Positions 32,512 through 44,113 of a stretch of DNA of 64,000 nucleotides are shown here, piece by piece (position 1 is the stretch's first letter; every line of letters begins with the position of its first letter). The translations under genes were made by a program, and so were the position numbers. The notes below the pieces were generated by a model. The model saw only the letters and a program-made list of their open reading frames with translations, was not told the origin of the DNA and did not search any database. Origin of the DNA: Phialemonium atrogriseum (Eukaryota > Ascomycota > Sordariomycetes > Cephalothecales > Cephalothecaceae); the NCBI RefSeq assembly GCF_030411735.1, contig NW_026848153.1, positions 558,001-622,000 on the forward strand. Reading direction: 5' to 3'.

Positions 32512-34209
32512 ATGCTCGTCCGGAGCGCCCCAAGATGCGCCACCAAGCTCAGGCTCCCAACATCTCGCGCCAGTCTTCGATATGCGAGACCACAATGCCG
32601 ACCCTATTCGATGCCGGCTCAGGGCGCGCCATCTAGCTCGCTGAGTAGCGCCGGCATGCTTGCGCCCTTTTTTGGTGAGCTGGACAAGATTGCGCCGTCG
32701 TTCAAGGTCAACGGGTCACAGATAAATATCCTTCGCACCCCCGCGGAGTTCTACGAGACCCTCAAGGACAAGATACGACATGCAGAGAAGCGGATCTTCT
32801 TGTCGACCTTGTACATAGGAAAGACCGAGAAGGAGTTGGTGAGCGGTGTCCCGGTGGCCTGGGTTGATACTCGGGTGTTAACAGAACTTGTAGATATCTA
32901 CCCTACAAGATGCGCTACGTCGCAAGCCGGAACTCAGGCTCAGCATCCTCACAGATGCGCTGCGCGGCACCCGAGAAGCCCCTGAGCCGTCATGCGCGTC
33001 GCTGCTGGCTCCATTGGTCGCCGAGTTTGGCCCCGACCGCGTCGAGATTCGAATGTACCATACGCCTAACCTGACGGGGCTGAGGAAGAAACACGTACCC
33101 AAGAGGATAAACGAGGGATGGGGGTTGCAGCACATGAAGCTCTACGGCATTGATGACGAAATAATACTCTCTGGGTGGGTAACAGACGTCTTCTTGCGGA
33201 TAATTTATCTGACAGAGAGCTGTGCAGGGCAAACCTCTCGACCGATTATTTCACGAACAGGCAGGATCGGTACCATGTCTTTTCTTCCAAGGACATCACG
33301 GACTACTTTGCGAGACTCCACGGCGCGGTATCTTCACTAAGCTTCCTCGTCAGGCCGTCGGACGATCCTTGTGGGTTCGACATGTTGTGGCCAGGAACCA
33401 ATGCGGCGCCATCACCCCTGGAGAGCCCCAAGAAGTTTGTGTCGAAGTCGACAACTCTCCTCAGGAAGATTCTGTCCACAAACCATGCATCAAGTGCTCC
33501 TCCTGTAACAGACAAATCAGACGCGCCGGACACATCGGTGTACATGCTTGCTCAGCTCTCGCAACTGCTGTCTCCAGACACCTCGACAGAGTTGCCCGCC
33601 ATTACACACGTCCTCAAGACCCTCTCCTTACCCCAATACGCCGACTCGTCCTGGATATTCACCGCGGGCTACTTCAACCCAGACCCGTCTCTTACCAAAC
33701 TCCTTTTGTCAACAGCTTCGCATAATAATACCGTCATCACAGCTTCGCCATTTGCCAATGGCTTCTACAAGTCGCCGGGCGTCTCTGGCCTCCTACCGGA
33801 TGCATACACTCTTCTGGCCCGACGCTTCGTGCAGGCAGTGCATAGGAGTAAGCATCAGACGTCCACAGTTCTCAAGGAATGGCGGAAGGGGACAGTGGGT
33901 GAGCCCGGAGGCTGGACGTATCACGCTAAGGGACTCTGGGTAACGCTACCAGGAGCTTCAAACCCAGCCATCAGTCTCGTTGGGAGCTCGAACTACACCA
34001 AGCGAAGCTATTCGCTCGACCTCGAGGCGAACGCGTTGATAGTGACGGAGAACGAGGGATTGAAGAAGCGTCTGGGTGACGAGCAGTGCTGGCTGCAGGA
34101 CCACGCCACGGCTGTTACTCGTGACGACTTCGCCAGGACCGAGAGAAGGGTCGGACTGAAGGTTCGGATTGCGATGTGGATTGTCCAGCTGGTAGGGGGG
34201 CAACTATAG
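32512..34209 (+). CDS. PGS1: CDP-diacylglycerol-glycerol-3-phosphate phosphatidyltransferase
   Basis: Phosphatidylglycerophosphate synthase of the phospholipase D superfamily; first committed step of cardiolipin synthesis in mitochondria. Exons 32512..32838, 32894..33174 and 33228..34209 (529 aa), phases 0 and 2. N-terminal ~40 residues are an Arg-rich presequence. Core: LSTLYIGKTEKELISTLQDALRRKPEL, first HKD-type motif HMKLYGIDDEIILSGANLS (across the second junction), DYFTNRQDRY, second motif YHAKGLWV with SLVGSSNYTKRSYSLDLEAN. Length fits fungal homologues. Neighbour NDUFA12 is divergent and also mitochondrial. Confidence 0.95.
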
Positions 34210-34904
34210 CCATTTCAACCGTCACGGCAGCTCTGAAATCCACCCATTCCGCACGCAAACTTATGATACGGCCCGACTTGTCAATCACCAACCACTGGAA
34301 GATGCAAGGCGGAACCGCTGTGGCCCACCTTTACCCTTAACACTTGACATACAAGGACCATGTCCATCGGACAAATAATCTTAGTAGAGCTCGGACTCGG
34401 AGGGATCTGACTAGATGCTCCTTGGTAGATTTGTTTACCAAAACTGAAACAATCAACGGCTTCAACGGCTTGGCGGAGATCCCCCTTCCGCCCACCGAAA
34501 ATCCCGCCGACAGGCGCCAATCTATTTCCCTATCCATTGCACAAAAGCCGCCATTCTTCAGCCTCAATATCCAGAGATTACGGCTATGGCTTACGCACTG
34601 CACCACGCAAGGGTCGGCGTTTGCCAGAGCCGCCTCCTCAGAGTACCTTCTCGTCAATTCGACGGCTGTTTAAGATAGCAGCATGGGGCAAGCTGCCCCC
34701 TGGCCCACGATGGCAATGAGGCCGAACCCGTGGTTCCCGTCCCAATCAAGCTTTTCAGTGGGCCATGTTTCCGTGATTTGAGCGTTGTGAGTGCCGTGAC
34801 TGGTACTTAAGAATGGACAAGGACCTGGATGCCGGTGCCCCAGGGCCATCCCGATCGCCTTCTACCCAATCGTTAGATTCCCAGCTCATTCCGCCTCTGC
34901 CGTC
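34210..34904. other. Intergenic region
   Basis: Promoter of the GH5 cellulase gene at the right end. Open frames at 34340-34670 on both strands lack recognisable features. Nothing else seen. Confidence 0.55.
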
Positions 34905-36304
34905 ATGAAGCTCTCCATCACCGCACTCTGTGCTGCCCTCCTCCAGGGGGCTTCTGCCACCATCTACTATGCTGGTGTAGCCGAGTCCAGTGGCGAGTTT
35001 GGTGCCTATGGAGTGAAAGGAACGGGCCTGCCAGGCGCGTTCGGCAAGGACTACGCGTTCATCGACGAGAAGGCCATCGACGTAATGGTTGACCAGCACA
35101 AAGTGAGTGGCTTGAAAGAAAGGGGCTCCCCTTGACATGGGCGTGGGTTCCAGATATTGATCCATGCTTCGCCAGGCCAACCTATTCCGCGTCGCCTTCT
35201 TGCTGGAGCGGATGTGCCCCCTCGCCGATGGATTGGGCAGCAAGTTCAACGAGACGCACTTTGACAAGTTCAAGGAAGCCGTGGATTACATCTCGGTGAC
35301 CAAGGGAGCTTGTAAGTCATCATCATGGCTTCGAGCCTGCTTTGAGCTTGCTCTACTGTTTTTGCCTCTCGGTCATTGTATTAACTCGGCATCCCCTGCC
35401 TGCCAGACGTGATCCTCGACCCGCACAACTACATGCGATACAACGACCCCTCGTCGCAGCCCATGTCGGGCAGCGTGATCGGGGATACGTCCGACCCGAC
35501 GGCGGCGACGACGGCGCAGTTCGGCGAGTTCTGGGGCGAGCTTGCGAAGCGGTTCGCGGACAACGAGAAGACCATCTTCGGGCTGATGAACGAGCCGCAC
35601 GACATGCCCAGCTCGCTCATGATGGCCAACAACCAGGCGGCCGTGGACGCGATCCGCGCCGCGGGGGCCAAGAACTTGATCATCGCGCCCGGCAACAGCT
35701 GGACGGGCGGGCACGCGTGGACTGAGGGCGGCGCCGAGGCGAGCAGCAACTGGCTCCAGAAGCTGGTTGACCCGCTCAAGAACACCGCCATCGACATCCA
35801 CGAGTACCTGGACGAAGACTTTAGCGGCGGGCACACGGCCTGCACACAGGACCCAGTCAAGAACCTACAGGCCCTGACCGCTTGGCTTAAGGAAAACAAC
35901 CTCAAGGCCTTCATCACTGAGTTTGGCGGCTCAAACACTACCGGTTGCCACGACATGCTCAACACCATGCTGACCTACATGGAGGACAACCCGGAATACC
36001 TCGGCTGGACTGCCTGGGCTGCCGGTGAGTCACCCCCCCTTACCCTCCACCTTCCCCTGATTATCTACCCCTGTTCCCTGGGTAAGCTAACTTTCTCGCA
36101 GGACCTTTCTGGGGATCCGCAAGCCCGTGCTGCACCGACTCGAACAAGCTCGGCAGCTTCGAGCCCGGCAGCAAGGCCGATGACGGCGGGCCAAGCCTGT
36201 ACGACACCGTCTGGATCCCGACCATCGTGCCGCACATTCCCAAGGAGCTTCAGTGGTCCGGCCTGGCGACCGTTAATGGTGGGGAGGTTTCGGTTCGCGC
36301 TTAG
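34905..36304 (+). CDS. Secreted GH5 (subfamily 5-like) endo-beta-1,4-glucanase
   Basis: Cleaves internal beta-1,4 links in cellulose. Exons 34905..35102, 35176..35311, 35407..36024 and 36102..36304 (384 aa). Signal peptide residues 1-18 (MKLSITALCAALLQGASA). Family blocks: GAFGKDYAFIDEKAIDVMVD, NLFRVAFLLERM, YVILDPHNYMRY, acid/base Glu174 in GLMNEPHD, IDIHEYLDEDFSGGH, nucleophile Glu283 in FITEFGGSNTTGC, and the C-terminal CCTDSNKLG and YDTVWIPTI. No CBM1 or linker, so this is the catalytic-domain-only form. Exon 2 start uses CAG at 35175; a nearer AG at 35154 would break the frame. Confidence 0.94.
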
Positions 36305-36769
36305 GCTGGGACGTGAAAGGAGCGTGGACTGTTCGATCGGGTTGTAGTCCCTAGAGTCAGAGGATGGAGAAAACTGGTGTTGAGCTGCATGGCATGATGC
36401 ATCGGTGTTGGTGGAGGCCGAATCTATCCGCAAATGCCTGCGTGTCGAGGAGTAACATCCATGGTAGCCACTGTATAACAGTCTACGATGGGCAGTTGGG
36501 TAGTTATTCGAACCACGGGGAGAACCACTGTTGTTTCTCTCCAAGCAAAAATTATGACTTCCGTAGAAAATGACTGTTGTAACCTTTGGTTATCAGTGAC
36601 TGAAGCGGGATTGGCCGTCCTCTTGTTGAGATTCCAAGCATACAAACGTGCCGGATGGCCTCCCGGCCGAGATACATAGAAACGCCGGAGCCAGCAACCA
36701 GAGCCTAGATAATCGAGACACATACCATCAGAGACCCTTTAAAGGTTCGCAAACAAAAGGCCATCCCAC
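36305..36769. other. Intergenic region between convergent genes
   Basis: 3' flanks of the cellulase and of the AAA ATPase gene. No coding sequence recognised. Confidence 0.6.
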
Positions 36770-38442
36770 TCATTTACCCTCCTCCATCCCCTCACGAAGA
36801 ATCGCGACCTGCTTCTTGATCTCCACCCACAACACCAGCCCCTCCAAATCACCGCCCCCATCAGCCCGCACGCCAACCCAGCCATCGCAGAGGTCCTCCT
36901 CCCCCTCCCCCCCCTCTTCCTCGCGCGGTGTCCGGCGCGCAATGGCCAGCAGGGCCGCGACGAAGGCCTCCTGCATGTACGCGAAGCTGAAGCCGTGCGT
37001 GATCCCCGCGACGGCGGGGATCAGCTCGTCCGGGAACTCGACCCCGTCTTCGCCGCCGTCGCCGCCGCCACTGCCGGCCAGCTTGCGCTGCCAGAAGCGG
37101 CAGTACGCCTCGCGCTGGGGCCGGTCTGGGTCTGGGAAGTAGTACTTCCTGTCGAAGCGGGAGGGGCGTTTCTGTGGTTTGTTAGGAGGCTTTGATTGCC
37201 TGCTTGGAAGGGTGGGGAGGCAGGGACGATCTGAGGGTGGGGAGGCATGGGTGATTTGAGGGCGAGTGGGTTTGGAACTTGTGTCTATCTAGCAATAGCA
37301 GGGGCGAAGACTCACCGAGATCCCAGGGTCTAGTCGGTCCAGGTGGTTGGTGCTCCCGATCATGAAGATGCCGTCGTTACTCTTGAGCCCGTCAACCTCA
37401 TTGAGGAAGTAGCTCCTCACATTGTCGGATACGACGGTGTCGAGGTCTTCAAAGACGAGGTAGCAAGGCGCGAATTGCCTCGCCTTGGCAAAGATCTGCT
37501 GGATGGAATACTCTGGGCCGAAGAACTGTTGTACTCATCAGTATATGTCGCTCAGAAAAAGGGAGCAGCGTCCGAACAAGGGAAACCCACCGATGTCAAC
37601 GTCCGGACATACAAGGTCGGGATCTCCGGCTTGCGGGAATACAGCATATGCATCATGGCCTTGATCGAGATGGTCTTCCCATTCCCCGGCGGGCCGTAAT
37701 AGATGACGCCCCGCTTCCACGGCACCTTGAGGCGGGTATACCTATCCCTGGAGCCAAAGAAGGACAGATGATCCTCGATAATGGCCTTCTTCATCTCCTC
37801 ATCCAGGATTACATTCTCCCACTCGGCGCCCTGGATGCTCCGGTACAGCTCCGCGCTCTTCTGCCACATCCCACTATCAAACACCCAGACCTCGCCGTGC
37901 AGCTCGGCCGACCACCGCCCCGCCGCCGCGACCAGAGCTTCGGCCTGCGCCCTCTCGGGCGCGAGCACGTAGAAGTTGTCGACGCGCGGGACCGCCATCG
38001 CCCCGTCCCGCCCGTCGACCAGGTACACGACGAACTCGCGCGACCGCCACCGGTACAGGAACCGGCCGAACACGACCGTCTCCGCCAGGTACCCGGCGTC
38101 GCCGTCGATGCGCCGCGCCGGCGGCACGTAGGACGTCCACCGCAGCGACGACGGGAGATCGCTGCCGCCGGGGCCGGGGCCGGGGCCGCCGCCGTGGCTG
38201 CCGCTACGGCAGTCGTCGCCGAGCAGCGTGTAGCTGGCGTGGCCGGCGGCGGCGTACCCGAGCAGGTTGCTGGAGTACTGCGGCGCGATGACGAGCTCGA
38301 GGTCCGGGTACTGCCGCGTCAGGGACTTGGCGATGACGGCGTCTGTGGACACCCGCTGGGCGTCGGAGTGGGCGAAGAACCGCCTGGCCGTGCGGTCACC
38401 ACCTTGGATGCTGGCAGCGTACTGGTTCTCGCTGGACGCCAT
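36770..38442 (-). CDS. BCS1-like AAA ATPase
   Basis: Exons 37591..38442, 37316..37525 and 36770..37171 (487 aa), all phase 0. One AAA module: Walker A GPPGNGKT at residues 250-257, Walker B CYLVFEDLDTV at 305-315, sensor-1 region GIFMIGSTNHLDRLDPGIS, and Arg finger RPSRFDRKYYFPDPD. The ~230-residue N-terminal part (RFFAHSDAQRVSTDAVIAKS, YSSNLLGYAAAGHASYTLLG) belongs to the fungal BCS1-like group. Unlike true Bcs1 it has no N-terminal membrane helix, so a role in Rieske protein insertion should not be assumed. A glycine/proline insert (GGGPGPGPGGSD) near residue 90 is low complexity. Substrate unknown. Confidence 0.85.
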
Positions 38443-38797
38443 GGCACGGCTGGGTGTGACCTTTCTGGCCACGGGACAATCTGGTGAATGTCGTTCGTCC
38501 TTGGCTAGATGGGCGATGGCACTGGTCAAGTCCAAGTGCAATTGACAGTCGAGGAAGATGAGTTCTAGATGGATAAGAGTTGGCTGGTTCACAGGTAAGA
38601 TGTGCAGGTGTAATTCGAGAGGAGTATTGTGGGATCGATGGACAACTGCTGTGCCGCGCGCATTTGCAGCTACAGTTGAGACAACATGACGTTTAAAAAG
38701 GCGGGGATGGATAAGAAGAAGCTTATGCTGCGCTGCGCCACGATCGATCGACAGACCATTCCTTTCCGTTTCTGGAGCAAGAACAACCTTTCATTTC
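38443..38797. other. Promoter region of the AAA ATPase gene
   Basis: No gene seen; the AAA frame continues open 150 nt upstream without a better start. Confidence 0.5.
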
Positions 38798-39232
38798 TTA
38801 GTCCTCCCTTTTGCTGTCCATCACCAGCTTGATGTGGGATCTGCCAACCAGCCAGAATGTCAAGAGGTAGTTGCCGGCCAGGGAAAGAAACAAGGCGCTG
38901 GCAATTAAGAAGCCGTAAACGGGCAGATCCAACAAGACCTCGGTCTCTTCGCCTGTGCTCATCTGAGGATGCGTGGCCGAGAATGTGGTCTGGTCAGAAC
39001 TTGGTGCTGATATGTCTTCTTGATGTTGATGATGAAGCTTCAATTCGAAGTGAATATCGTAGCTTCCCCCCCGTACGTGGTGATCCAGACCCAAGTATAT
39101 AATCGATGTATCTCCTTTTGTTAGTGTTAAGACTCTCAGCCTCGGCCTTACCCAGCTCTTGATTCTTTCCACAATGCCAAGCCCCTCTGGTGTTGAAAGG
39201 TGCTTCGAGGTCTGTAGCGTTCTTGCAACAAT
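38798..39232 (-). CDS. Possible exon encoding a C-terminal membrane segment
   Basis: Open frame of ~144 codons preceded by a good 3' splice site (CACTAAGC branch-like sequence, then GCTGCAG at 39239-39233). No ATG at its start, so an upstream exon would be needed; I could not find one. The end carries a clear hydrophobic segment (LLDLPVYGFLIASALFLSLA) then WLVGRSHIKLVMDSKRED. A shorter product of 55 aa could start at ATG 38962. No family recognised. Could be a small membrane protein or a chance ORF. Confidence 0.28.
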   Translation of the reverse strand: MVARTLQTSKHLSTPEGLGIVERIKSWVRPRLRVLTLTKGDTSIIYLGLDHHVRGGSYDIHFELKLHHQHQEDISAPSSDQTTFSATHPQMSTGEETEVLLDLPVYGFLIASALFLSLAGNYLLTFWLVGRSHIKLVMDSKRED

Positions 39233-39553
39233 CTGCAGCAATGATGGATATGCTTAGTGATAGACAGAGGACACGCGAGGTTTAGGAAATCCAGGCCAAT
39301 TAATCGATCGCGACTGGGCATTGCTGGGCATAGCTGGGCAGCGCTCCATTGGAGAGTTCATATCTTTTTCAAGTCTATGCTACAAGGACTACCTACACTG
39401 ATCAGTATATATCTCTTACAAGTATGGTACATACACCTCAGTTTCCAGGTTCTGGAGTCTGGACTGCCAATCGGCTTGCACCCGTCTCTGGGCATCTAGC
39501 TTCCAGGCAGTACATGGGTATCAAGCATCGGATGGAAGATGGACGCTTGTCAC
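39233..39553. other. Intergenic region with short tandem repeat
   Basis: Contains three imperfect copies of a 10 bp unit TGGGCATAGC at about 39314-39343. Otherwise nothing recognised. Confidence 0.5.
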
Positions 39554-41122
39554 TCAAGGGCGCGACTGCCTCTTCCTTATCGCCTCCTCTCGCCGGGCCG
39601 ATAACTTTGCCTCCTCCTCCAGTCTTCGCCTTTTCTCGTACATCTCCGCCTGCGTATTCTCGCTCTTCTTCCTCGTTTTCGCTTGGTGGTTATCGAGCTT
39701 CTCGCGGAAGGTCTCCATACCACCCTTCAGGCTGGACATGATGTTGCTCTCCGGCTTGGCCGGGCTGGCCGTGGTTGTGATGGTCCTCGGTGCCTGCCAG
39801 TTCGCGCTCTTTGCCGAGAACGGGCTGGTCTGCGGTGCGACGGGCGTGGCGGCCCCCTTGAGCTCCAGGACGGGCAGTTTCGCCCAACGACGAAGCCAGG
39901 GCTGGTAGAACACCCATGTCTGAAGGTATTGAAGCCCGCCAGTCATGAGGAAGAACCACTGCAGGCCAGCTGGGAAATAAATGGTGACGAACAGGGACAA
40001 AGGAGCAAAGACGATTGCTACCATGTTCATGATCTTCGCTTGTTGCGGCGCCATATATGGGGTGCTCATCTGTCATGGGCGAACGGAGCACGGGGTGGTC
40101 AGCAGGATATTCCTCGTCGCGAGAGCCGTGGCAGGGGACGCTGGTTTACCTTCATGACAAAATACAGCAAGGAGCTGCTGGCAATAGGCAAGATGAAAAA
40201 TGGATCCGGGACCGTCAAGTCAGAGAACCACAACACTCCGCCGGTCTCCAAGCTCGGTACTGGGAGCGCTGCCATGGCGCGAAGCAGCCTCAACATGCCG
40301 ATCGCAATCGGGATATTGACCATGGGGACAAATGCCCGCCATGTCTGTACGCCGGCTGCGAGCTGCATATTTCTCGTCTCCGTCCGCGCGGCCATCATTT
40401 CGGTCTTGTCCCCCGTCGACATTGCCGCCTCCTGCATCCGGCGCATAGCGTCGGCGAACCGGGGGTTCTTGCGCAGCTCCTGCATCTTGTGCGAATGGTT
40501 CGCCGCCGTCAGCGAGGGCTTGAAGATGGCGAGACGGATGAGAACCGCCACCGCGGTAATAGATGCCCACCAGGGCATGCCGCTGTAGATATAGACGTGC
40601 TCGAGAAGCCATTGCATCACCGCGGTTGGACCCCAGCCGAAGTCGAGGCCAATGGCTTGGAGGTAGCCGATCTGTTCGGGCATGTCCAAAAGGTCGCTGC
40701 CAGTGATGCTAATCGGGGTAGAGACCAGGTCTATCGTGGTGCCGTCACTAGCCGCGGCGGCGGCGACATCCGCCGCCGGGGAGGGCTCGGTCGAGGCATA
40801 TCGTGCTTGTTGGGGCCGGAAAAAGGGTTGACGGGAAGACAGGACCCCGGTGACGGCTATAGATCCACCTATGCGCCTGGTTTTTAGTGAGTCATATCCT
40901 CCCGTGCTCCTGGGCACAATCCCAGTCCTCTGGAGGCTCGTTCCGAATTGTCTCGGCGCGTTGACTCGTCCCCCTTGCAGGGCATAGAAGCCTGTCCTCG
41001 TGCTTGGGAATGCCTGTAACCCGGGTTAACCAAGTCATCAATCACTGCTGTTGAGTATGCTTTACCCTTTTGGCAAGCCCTGGGGCAGGCACCGCCCGTA
41101 GAAGGCCTCTGCTGGGAAGCAT
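39554..41122 (-). CDS. OXA1: Mitochondrial inner membrane insertase OXA1
   Basis: YidC/Oxa1/Alb3 family insertase that places mitochondrially encoded and some imported proteins in the inner membrane. Exons 41066..41122, 40150..41013 and 39554..40069 (478 aa), all phase 0. N-terminal ~75 residues are a presequence (FRPQQARYASTE). The family core is present: GWGPTAVMQWLLEHVYIYSG, WWASITAVAVLIRLAIFKPSL, the polar helix AANHSHKMQELRKNP, FVPMVNIPIAIGMLRLLRAM, WFSDLTVPDPFFILPIASS and NMVAIVFAPLSLFVTIYFPAG. The basic coiled-coil C-tail (KTRKKSENTQAEMYEKRRRL) fits the ribosome-binding tail of Oxa1. Confidence 0.96.
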
Positions 41123-41738
41123 GATCGTTTTGGCAGCCGATCACTGTCTCGCAAAAAGAAGTCGAGACTTTTTCTGGCGATTAGATTGTAGGTGATTTTT
41201 TGCCCGTCTCCAGGTGGGTCCTGGTGCCCAGCGAATCAGGTTTAGAAGGCTGCCAGCTGGTTCCGGTCCGGCAAGAGTCGGGTCCCCTCCCCATGATCGA
41301 GGCTGGAGCCAAGAAGACAGGGAGACTGGGGAAGAACACAGAGAGGAAACATATGCGAGCTCACTACGGAATAAAGCCCTTGAAACAGACAGATGACTCC
41401 ATGGCACTTTTGTACAGTACATGCTCGATTGTCGCACTTGACGCGCATAACCTCAGTAGCCTATATCCAAGTCCCCGCCCAGTCTAAGAAGTCGTATTTC
41501 GCCTTTATCTGAGCCATCATTTCTGCAGATTCGGCACAGATTCGGCAGCTCAGTACGTTTGGGACATATGCGGCTCTGATCACTGCAGACATGTCCCGGC
41601 AAGTCTAGCTCGGATCTCCCTCACATACTCGGTGGAAGGTTGGTGATGGAAACACAATCCATGCGAAAACGCCGGCTAATACAGAACCCCTAACAGGAGT
41701 CCATCACTTCTGGTAGGTGTGTATCCCTGTTATTCCCA
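41123..41738. other. Intergenic region
   Basis: OXA1 promoter and TOM13 3' flank. No gene recognised. Confidence 0.6.
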
Positions 41739-42242
41739 TCACTCCAAGCTTGTCAGATGTTCCAGCTCTGACCTTTGACTTGACTTCTCCACAACTTCGA
41801 TTCCAGGACCGATAGCATGTGCTCGGCGCCTCGACGCCGGGAATACCTAGTTCCAAGTCAGCAGTGTCACTTGTTTACCGCATGTTGAAAACGTAGTGTG
41901 TTCGCGTGGGAGAGCGCGTTTGTCTGAGCAGTGTTCCAGAGACGACTGTGTCACTTGGGTTGAACGTACCCTCGTGCCTCCCCATCCAAGCCTGTACGCC
42001 GCCTCGTGAGCAAAAAGCTCGCCAAAACCGAGCATCATGCCGTTGATAAATGGGAGGAAGAGGTTTATGGCGGCACCTCGGAGTAGGCCCCAGATAGTCG
42101 GCGGTTGGTAGAGAATGAGTGGCGGGGAAGAGGAGGAAGGGGGTGACATCGACAGGTCTTCGGCCCCAGAGTACTGCTCGCTGTCGGACGGAATTGTGAC
42201 GCCGGACTCGGCCATGGGGTTTGCTTGCTCCTCCTCCGACAT
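41739..42242 (-). CDS. TOM13: Mitochondrial outer membrane protein TOM13/MIM1
   Basis: Helps insert and assemble alpha-helical outer-membrane proteins and the TOM complex. Exons 41970..42242 and 41739..41846 (126 aa), phase 0, 123 nt intron. The family core is unmistakable: PPTIWGLLRGAAINLFLPFI, NGMMLGFGELFAHEAAYRLG, then WGGTR joined across the intron to VFPASRRRAHAIGPGIEV. One membrane helix contains the GxxxG-like small-residue motif NGMMLGFG. The N-terminal ~45 residues are acidic and Ser-rich. ATG 42242 (MSEEEQANPM) chosen; frame stays open upstream to 42347. Confidence 0.92.
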
Positions 42243-42712
42243 TGTGTAGGTTGACAAAGTGGAAAGTCCGGGCCTCCCTGTGTTATTGTTGAAGCTGAGG
42301 TTGGCAGTGAGGCACAGCTTCCGAACACGGGACGTAGGCTCCATCAAAAAGAGGGTCGGAAAATCCGCGGGCTTCTGAGCCTTGGAAATTGTGGGGAAAC
42401 TACCCTACGGACCTGCTCCTTGGTAGAAGAGCTGCTTACGTAATTGGAGGGGCAGCTGCCAGCCAGGTACCTAAGTAGGTTGCTTGGTGGCGGGGCCATT
42501 CCAGGTTGCTCCCAGCAAACGTCACACCAACAAGCTAGCTGTGAAGCTGCCCGAACACCAGCGAGACCACAACTTATCATTGAATTTTGGGTCAACAGAT
42601 CTGGATTTTAGTCACGTCGCCCTGTCTTTTTCATCACGGAGAGGGATTATCCTCTTATTTCTTCACTTACCCTCACCTATTCCTCTCCTCCACACCACAA
42701 TAGCCTTACAAG
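42243..42712. promoter_or_regulatory. Divergent promoter, TOM13 and SHP1
   Basis: 470 bp between the two start codons. The SHP1 side is pyrimidine-rich (CTTCACTTACCCTCACC). No specific site assigned. Confidence 0.5.
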
Positions 42713-44113
42713 ATGTCTGATCAGGATGACCATGACTATCTCGTCAGCAGTCTCTGCGACTTAACCGGTGTTTCGGCACAGCAGGTGAGCCACCGCTGCA
42801 GCACAATACCTTTACTGCTTATGTCAATGATCTTGCCGTGCTGACTGGCTATCTCGGATGCAGGCAGAAGAGTATCTGGCCGCCAGTGGATGGAATATCG
42901 ACAATGCTGCTGCCGCACTCTTCGCCGATCAGGACGAGGCGGAAGGGGCAGGGGCCGCCTCCTCAGTGCCTACTTCCCAACCCACCGTCGAGCCTGCATA
43001 TACCGGACCCCGAACTCTTGACGGCCGACCAGCACCCCAATATGCTTCTTCCTCCTCCAGCTCCGCCCCGAAGAGGCCGAAGAAGAAAACGGGCCTTGCT
43101 ACTTTGAGTTCGCTGGGAAGCAGTCATGATCACGATGAAGACGAAGACGACGACGACGACGATGATGAGGGGCGTCGCCCTCGTGATCTTTTTGCAGGAG
43201 GCGAGAAGTCGGGTTTGGCAGTGCAGGATCCAGCCCGGGGATCTTCTGACCCGAAGAAGCTGATCGACGACATCATTTCCAAGGCGAAGGCGTATGTCCT
43301 CCAGTGAAGCCTTACCCTCCAGCAAGCGCTAATTGCAGATATCATACTAGCAACGCCAACGTCAAGCGACCCGGTAACGAGCCCGCCGCCCCTGCCGGCC
43401 CTTCGAGTTCTCGCTTCCGCGGATCGGGCCAGACTCTCGGAGGCGATGGCGTCGAGAGCCAGATAATCCCCGATCCCTTTGGCAACCCAATCCCCACAGC
43501 GCGTAACGATGCCGCGCCTCAGGAGCGGGTTCTACATCTTTGGGCCGACGGCTTCAGCATCGACGATGGCGAGCTCCACCGATTTGACGATCCTGAGAAT
43601 GCGGCCGACTTGGAACTGATTCGGCAGGGGCGGGCTCCACTCCACCTCATGAATGTCAGTTATGATCAGCCAGTTGACGTCAAGCTTCAACAACATCAAG
43701 AGGACTACCGCCGTTTGCCTCGGGTGTATCGTCCCTTCGGTGGTGAGGGACGCCGACTTGGGAGCCCGGTGCCTGGTGATGGAAACACCGCACCCGCCCC
43801 CGCCCCAACTTCAGCAGCGGCACCTGCTAGCGGATCAAACGAACAACCTTGGACGGGCGTTGATGAGTCGCAGCCCACCCTCATGCTCCGAATCCAGATG
43901 CCCGATGGCACGAGACTGCCGGCACGGTTCAACACGACAAACACCGTTGACGATGTGTATCAATACGTCCAGCGTACCTCCTCCGCTACGAAATCGCGAC
44001 CCTGGGTCCTGGCTACTACCTTCCCCAACAAGGAACACACTGACAAAAGCCTTGTGCTCGGGGAGATGCCCGAGTTTAAGAAGGGCGGGACGGCCGTGGT
44101 TAAGTGGGCTTAG
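42713..44113 (+). CDS. SHP1: Cdc48/p97 adaptor Shp1/p47 (UBA-SEP-UBX)
   Basis: Substrate and membrane-fusion adaptor of the AAA ATPase Cdc48/p97. Exons 42713..42784, 42864..43291 and 43351..44113 (420 aa). UBA domain residues ~1-45 (DYLVSSLCDLTGVS, AEEYLAASGWNIDNAAAALF); acidic run of Asp (EDEDDDDDDDEG) near 118-130; SEP domain (VLHLWADGFSIDDGELHRFD, NAADLELIRQGRAPLHLMNV); C-terminal UBX domain (PTLMLRIQMPDGTRLPARFN, FPNKEHTDKSLVLGEM). The 3' splice site of intron 2 has two in-frame options 12 nt apart (43338 CAG or 43350 CTAG). The second was chosen because the CTAAT branch sequence at 43329 is too close to the first. Confidence 0.95.

Noticed and set aside
36770..38442. Calling the AAA ATPase a true Bcs1 (Rieske assembly factor)
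   Set aside because: The N-terminal membrane helix and import signal of Bcs1 are missing; only the AAA module is related.
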